64,000 nucleotides of DNA, taken from positions 310,001-374,000 of the forward strand of contig NZ_JAPSKV010000002.1 of NCBI RefSeq assembly GCF_031181385.1. Direction: 5' to 3'. Shown here in pieces: positions 60,082 to 64,000 of the stretch. The notes under the pieces were generated by a model that was not told where the DNA came from, did no database searches, and saw nothing but the letters and a program-made list of their open reading frames with translations. The first letter of the stretch is position 1. Each line of letters opens with the position of its first letter. The translations under genes and the position numbers were made by a program. The stretch is from Fredinandcohnia onubensis. Lineage in GTDB: Bacteria > Bacillota > Bacilli > Bacillales > Bacillaceae_L.

Positions 60082-61503
60082 TTACAGTTGATTCCAAATA
60101 ACTAGTTTCATTTCAGTCATTTCTTCAATCGTATATTTCAACCCTTCGCGGGCGTTTCCACTTTCTTTTACGCCACCATATGGCATTTGATCTACTCTAT
60201 ATGTTGGAACATCGTTAATCATAACTCCTCCAACCTGAAGTCTCTTAGAAGCTTCCATCGCAGTTTGAATGTCGTTTGTAAAAATTCCAGCCTGTAATCC
60301 AAACCTGGAATCATTTATTAAATTAATTCCTTCTTCTACACTTTTAATACAATTAATTGTAACAATAGGTGCAAATACTTCTTGGCAGGATACCTTAGAG
60401 TGAGCTTGGGCATTCGCGATAACCGTCGGCAGTAGGATATTTTCGTTTATTTGGCCACCTGTGATTATATTCCCGCCCTCTTCTACTGCTTCATCAATCC
60501 AGACTTTCGCTCTTTCTAAATCCTTTCCGGAAATAAGTGCTGAAATATCGGTACTTTCCTCTATTGGATTTCCTAAAATAAGCTTTTCAGTTTCCTCTTT
60601 AAATTTATTTATAAATGCATTAAAAATATTTTCATGAACGTATATTCTTTGAAGTGATATACAAACTTGCCCTTGGTTAGAGAATGCACCAACTACACAT
60701 TTTGGGATAATTTTATCTAAATCTATAGCATCATCTACGACCAGTCCTGAATTCGAACCCAACTCTAATGCAACTCTCTTTAATCCTGCCTTGTTTTTAA
60801 TGCCAATACCTACTTCTGGACTTCCAGTAAATGTTACCATACTGACCTTTTCACTTGTCACCAATCGATCACCGACGATACGCCCACTTCCAGACACTAC
60901 ATTAACAGCACCCTTTGGAAGCCCTGCCTTTTCTAATAATTCAGCTAGAAAAAATGCGGATAATGGTGTTTGTGAAGCAGGCTTTAATACCACAGTATTT
61001 CCTGCTGCGATTGCAGGCCCTACTTTATGTGCAACTAAGTTCATTGGAAAATTGAATGGAGTAATTGCAGCCACAACGCCAATAGGCTCTCTGAGAGTAT
61101 ATCCTAACCTATTTTCGCCATTTTTTGCTGCATCTAAAGGAATCATTTCACCATGGATTCGTTTAGCTTCTTCAGCTGCAAACTTATAAGTTTCTATTGT
61201 TCTATCTACTTCACCTAATGAGAACTTTAATGGTTTGGCAGATTCTAGAGAAATGATTTCAGCTGCTTTTATTCTGTTTTCTTTTAACAAGATGACTAAG
61301 TTTTCCAGTATCTCTGCTTTTCTAAATGCTGATAAGCTAGCCATAACTTCCCTATTATTATACGCAGAGTCAATAGCTGCATCCACTTGATCGTTAGATG
61401 CTTGGGGTATCTCCGCAATCTTCTCACCTGAAAAAGGTGAATATAAATCTGCATATTCTTTTGATTCAACCCATTCACCGTTTATATATAATTTCTCTTT
61501 CAC
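60082..61503 (-). CDS. NAD(P)-dependent aldehyde dehydrogenase
   Basis: The 473-residue ALDH superfamily enzyme oxidises an aldehyde to its acid. The Asn is in TPFNFPMNLVAHK, the catalytic Glu in LELGSNSG and the catalytic Cys in FSNQGQVCISLQR. YGGVKESGNAREG is near the C-terminus. It groups with the lactaldehyde/phosphonoacetaldehyde/sulfolactaldehyde-type enzymes by pattern. It is the last gene of the ALDH-TauE-ALDH set, so an organosulfonate-derived aldehyde is a plausible substrate. Confidence 0.88.
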   Translation of the reverse strand: MKEKLYINGEWVESKEYADLYSPFSGEKIAEIPQASNDQVDAAIDSAYNNREVMASLSAFRKAEILENLVILLKENRIKAAEIISLESAKPLKFSLGEVDRTIETYKFAAEEAKRIHGEMIPLDAAKNGENRLGYTLREPIGVVAAITPFNFPMNLVAHKVGPAIAAGNTVVLKPASQTPLSAFFLAELLEKAGLPKGAVNVVSGSGRIVGDRLVTSEKVSMVTFTGSPEVGIGIKNKAGLKRVALELGSNSGLVVDDAIDLDKIIPKCVVGAFSNQGQVCISLQRIYVHENIFNAFINKFKEETEKLILGNPIEESTDISALISGKDLERAKVWIDEAVEEGGNIITGGQINENILLPTVIANAQAHSKVSCQEVFAPIVTINCIKSVEEGINLINDSRFGLQAGIFTNDIQTAMEASKRLQVGGVMINDVPTYRVDQMPYGGVKESGNAREGLKYTIEEMTEMKLVIWNQL

Positions 61504-61539
61504 ACTCTACACCTCTTTTTATTTACACAAACTTAAGAA

Positions 61540-62310
61540 CTAGAATAATAGCATAATACCAATAATAAAAATCATCGAATGAACAACTGTGAAAAAGGAC
61601 TTTTCAGTTATTTTAGAATGAACCCATTTTCCAACAAAAGCGCCAAAATAGATAAAAGGAATATATAATGCTACTAATAAAAAGTTTTGTATTGTCAAGA
61701 TGCCTAAGGATAAATAAAGAATAATTTTGATGGAGTCCATTATGGCTAACAACACAACGATATTTGCAGCAAATGCATCTTTATTGATTGATCGATCATT
61801 TAGAAAAAGTACAATCAGTGGAAGGCCACCGGAATTTGCTGTTGACCCAACAAATCCCGATAATAGAGCCCCCAGATGATATTTAAATCCTATTTTCTTA
61901 GGTATAACAGGAGAACTCTCTTGATTTTCTACTTCAATTTCTTCCTCGTTCTTTAATTTTTTTCGAGATAGTAGAAGTAAGAATCCCATTATTATGGCAA
62001 TAATTCCTATTGCTGGTTTTAATATGTCATCATTTATATAAGCAAGTATTAAACTTCCAGCCAATGTACCAATTAAGGCCAAGGGTAGCATTTTTTTAAT
62101 TATATTCCACTCAATTGATTTCCTATGAGCTCTTGCTCCAGTAAAATTACTAAACCAGAGAATTGGTGCCAACAGGGTAACGGCTGTTGCTGATGGGACA
62201 AATAGAGTTAAGATTGGGTTTAATATAATGCCCGCTCCAAATCCAAAGCCTACTTTTGCAAGTCCACTTATAATTGCAAAAACTAACAATACCCCTACCA
62301 ATATGTCCAT
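61540..62310 (-). CDS. TauE/SafE family sulfite/anion exporter
   Basis: The 256-residue protein has about eight membrane segments and the family pattern AKVGFGFGAGIILNPILTLF and GFVGSTANSGGLPLIVLFLN. TauE/SafE proteins export sulfite or sulfoacetate in sulfonate catabolism. It lies between two aldehyde dehydrogenase genes in the same direction. Confidence 0.88.
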   Translation of the reverse strand: MDILVGVLLVFAIISGLAKVGFGFGAGIILNPILTLFVPSATAVTLLAPILWFSNFTGARAHRKSIEWNIIKKMLPLALIGTLAGSLILAYINDDILKPAIGIIAIIMGFLLLLSRKKLKNEEEIEVENQESSPVIPKKIGFKYHLGALLSGFVGSTANSGGLPLIVLFLNDRSINKDAFAANIVVLLAIMDSIKIILYLSLGILTIQNFLLVALYIPFIYFGAFVGKWVHSKITEKSFFTVVHSMIFIIGIMLLF

Positions 62311-62337
62311 CTAAATTGCTCCTTTAATAATTTGCGT

Positions 62338-63756
62338 TTATATAGTTCGAACATAAACTGTTTTCCACTCTGTATAAAACTTAATTGCTTGAGTACCTAA
62401 TTCACGGAAACCGCCAATACCAGTTGATTTAATACCGCCAAATGGCATATGCGGCTCACTGTAGGTAGAAGGTAAATTAATGTGCACAAGTCCTGACTCA
62501 ATTTCATCTGCATACTTCATCGCAGCAGATATATCTTTTGTGTAAATAGTCGAAGATAAACCGTATTCAATATCGTTTGCTTGTTTCAAACATTCTTCGA
62601 GGTCTGAAAACTTAATGATCGCTAATACTGGGCCAAATATTTCTTCCCTTGCTATAGTCATATCTTGTGTAACATTATCAAATAATTTTGGTTTAATATA
62701 ATAGCCTTGTTTTACCCACTCTTCATTTGGCTCATCATCACCATAAATTAAAGTAGCCCCTTCAGCCAAAGCCTTATTGATATAATGCCAACTATTTTCG
62801 TATTGTCCTTTATCTACAACAGGACCAATAATTGATGATTCATCCGTAGGCGGTCCCAGCTTTACAGAATCTAACACTTTCAACATTTGCTCTTTAAATG
62901 ATTCATAGATCGTATTATGGACAAAAATTCGACTAGTCGCAGTGCAACGTTGTCCTGCATCTAATAATCCACCTGCTACGATATCTTTACATGCTAGTTC
63001 TAAATCGGCATCAGGCATGATAATAAACGGGTTTTTCCCTCCCATTTCCGCCTGAAAACGAATACCTCTAGTTGATAATAGTTTATTAATTGTCTTTCCT
63101 GTTTTATTTGAACCAGTGAATGTAACAGCTTTAATATTTTCGTTTTCTGCAAATATGTCGCCCACTAATGGACCGTCGGCTGGAATCATGGCTACAAGAT
63201 TTTGAGGGAATCCCACTTCTTCAAACAAAGAGACAAGCTTTTGAGAGATTAGTAGCGATTGGTTAGCAGGCTTCCATACCACACTATTACCTGCAATTAG
63301 TGCTGGAGCAATTTTCCAAACAGGAATCGCAAGTGGGACATTCCATGGAGTTATGACGCCTACTACCCCTAAAGGTTGTTGTTTCGTATACGCAAAGACA
63401 CCTTCTTGTCTAGAAGGAATCGTTTCCCCTGTCATCCGAAACCCTTCCCCGGCAAAAAAACGCAGTATAGTGACTGTTCTATGAACCTCAGCAACTCCGT
63501 CCCTTAAACATTTACCAACCTCTTCCGTTAGTAGCCTTCCCCATTCTTCGGCCTCTTTCTCTAATTTTTCTGCCATTTTTAAAAGCATTTCCCCTCTTAC
63601 TGGAGCAGGGATTTTCCTCCACTCTTTATGAACTTCAACTGCAGCAAGTATTTTTTCTTCAACTTCTTGACTATTTATCATTTCGAACTCTGCAATCGTT
63701 TCTTCAGTAGCCGGATTAATGGAAACATATATATTTTTCTCTAAAATATCTTTCAT
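62338..63756 (-). CDS. Aldehyde dehydrogenase, alpha-ketoglutarate semialdehyde type-like
   Basis: The 472-residue ALDH has the Asn in TPWNVPLAIPVWK, the Glu in AEMGGKNPFIIM and the Cys in DAGQRCTATSRIFV. The pattern is nearest to YcbD/GucD-type 2-oxoglutarate semialdehyde and vanillin-type enzymes. The start follows GGGAGATG. It opens the operon ending with the 473-aa ALDH. Confidence 0.88.
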   Translation of the reverse strand: MKDILEKNIYVSINPATEETIAEFEMINSQEVEEKILAAVEVHKEWRKIPAPVRGEMLLKMAEKLEKEAEEWGRLLTEEVGKCLRDGVAEVHRTVTILRFFAGEGFRMTGETIPSRQEGVFAYTKQQPLGVVGVITPWNVPLAIPVWKIAPALIAGNSVVWKPANQSLLISQKLVSLFEEVGFPQNLVAMIPADGPLVGDIFAENENIKAVTFTGSNKTGKTINKLLSTRGIRFQAEMGGKNPFIIMPDADLELACKDIVAGGLLDAGQRCTATSRIFVHNTIYESFKEQMLKVLDSVKLGPPTDESSIIGPVVDKGQYENSWHYINKALAEGATLIYGDDEPNEEWVKQGYYIKPKLFDNVTQDMTIAREEIFGPVLAIIKFSDLEECLKQANDIEYGLSSTIYTKDISAAMKYADEIESGLVHINLPSTYSEPHMPFGGIKSTGIGGFRELGTQAIKFYTEWKTVYVRTI

Positions 63757-63810
63757 TTTTTCATCTCCCAGTCAAATACTCTAACTATAATATAAGTGCA
63801 TAAATAAGGA

Positions 63811-63854
63811 TTTAAGCGACCTAGTATTTGATAAGAAATAGTAGGTCGCTTACT
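63811..63854 (-). terminator. Hairpin after the mmsA-type gene
   Basis: TAAGCGACCTA (63813-63823) pairs perfectly with TAGGTCGCTTA (63842-63852). The T-run on the minus strand is short (AAATCC follows), so termination efficiency is unclear. Confidence 0.6.
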
Positions 63855-63903
63855 AGTAGAGAAATAGTTTAAAATACGATTTGCAAATTGGTTCATTTCA
63901 CTG

Positions 63904-64000
63904 TTATTGATATCTTGCTGTTAACATTTTCTTTCTTGTATAAAACTCAACACCATCTGTACCGTTGGCATGTAGGTCTCCGTAGAAAGAATCTTTCCAA
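63904..64000 (-). CDS. mmsA: Methylmalonate-semialdehyde dehydrogenase, C-terminal end (partial)
   Basis: The minus strand encodes 31 residues and a stop, [20 protein letters not shown] then [11 protein letters not shown], which is the conserved C-terminus of MmsA/IolA enzymes. These convert (methyl)malonate semialdehyde to acyl-CoA. The rest of the gene lies beyond the window. Its stop is followed by a hairpin before the next operon. Confidence 0.85.
   Translation of the reverse strand, partial: WKDSFYGDLHANGTDGVEFYTRKKMLTARYQ

Overview
The window comes from a low-GC, Gram-positive, endospore-forming Bacillaceae chromosome. The evidence is the PrkA/YhbH sporulation pair with a SigE-type promoter, a yybP-ykoY manganese riboswitch ahead of a TerC-family gene, a 774-residue HelD, strong AGGAGG ribosome binding sites and many U-tailed terminators. 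I cannot name the genus with confidence.

Layout. 1-17.4 kb is ordinary chromosome: an OsmC-type protein, ketopantoate reductase, a VanW lipoprotein, ProC, Tag, HelD, an NAD-binding epimerase with its TetR regulator, a TerC-type Mn exporter under a riboswitch, SpeD, and an AraC regulator next to a giant secreted pectinase (CBM-CBM-PL10-CE8). 17.6-54.4 kb is a complete siphovirus-type prophage of about 36.8 kb. From 53.3 down to 17.6 kb its order is: large serine integrase, ImmA-like protease and an XRE-HNH fusion repressor, Cro-like gene, early small genes, replication (DnaD-like and DnaC-like), cargo (an AAA-ATPase pair and a small membrane-peptide operon), ArpU, tyrosine recombinase, HNH, terminase, portal, protease, capsid, head-tail genes, tail chaperones with a -1 frameshift site, tape measure, tail tip, holin, endolysin, and a small ribbon-helix-helix cluster. 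54.4-64 kb is chromosome again: yhbH (5' part), prkA, trmL, an Amidase_6 protein, and an aldehyde dehydrogenase / TauE / aldehyde dehydrogenase cluster ending in a partial methylmalonate-semialdehyde dehydrogenase.

Main discovery. The prophage splits the sporulation gene yhbH. The first 345 codons lie at 54383-55417 (minus strand) and the last 48 codons plus stop lie 36.8 kb away at 17460-17606. Both junctions share only the 4-bp core ACTG. Joining them there gives an in-frame 393-codon YhbH, and the reconstructed attP carries perfect 12-bp inverted arms (54360-54371 and 17622-17633) centred on that core. This is the architecture of a developmentally excised element such as skin in sigK or SPbeta in spsM. 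Unexpectedly, the element also carries a 5S rRNA gene with its own terminator between the integrase and attR.

Other points of interest are an AAA-ATPase paired with a putative PD-(D/E)XK protein, a two-peptide membrane operon enclosed by a long split inverted repeat, a repressor fused to an HNH domain with four operators, a duplicated 130-bp promoter region for the AraC/pectinase pair, and an exactly 20-bp-periodic repeat array.
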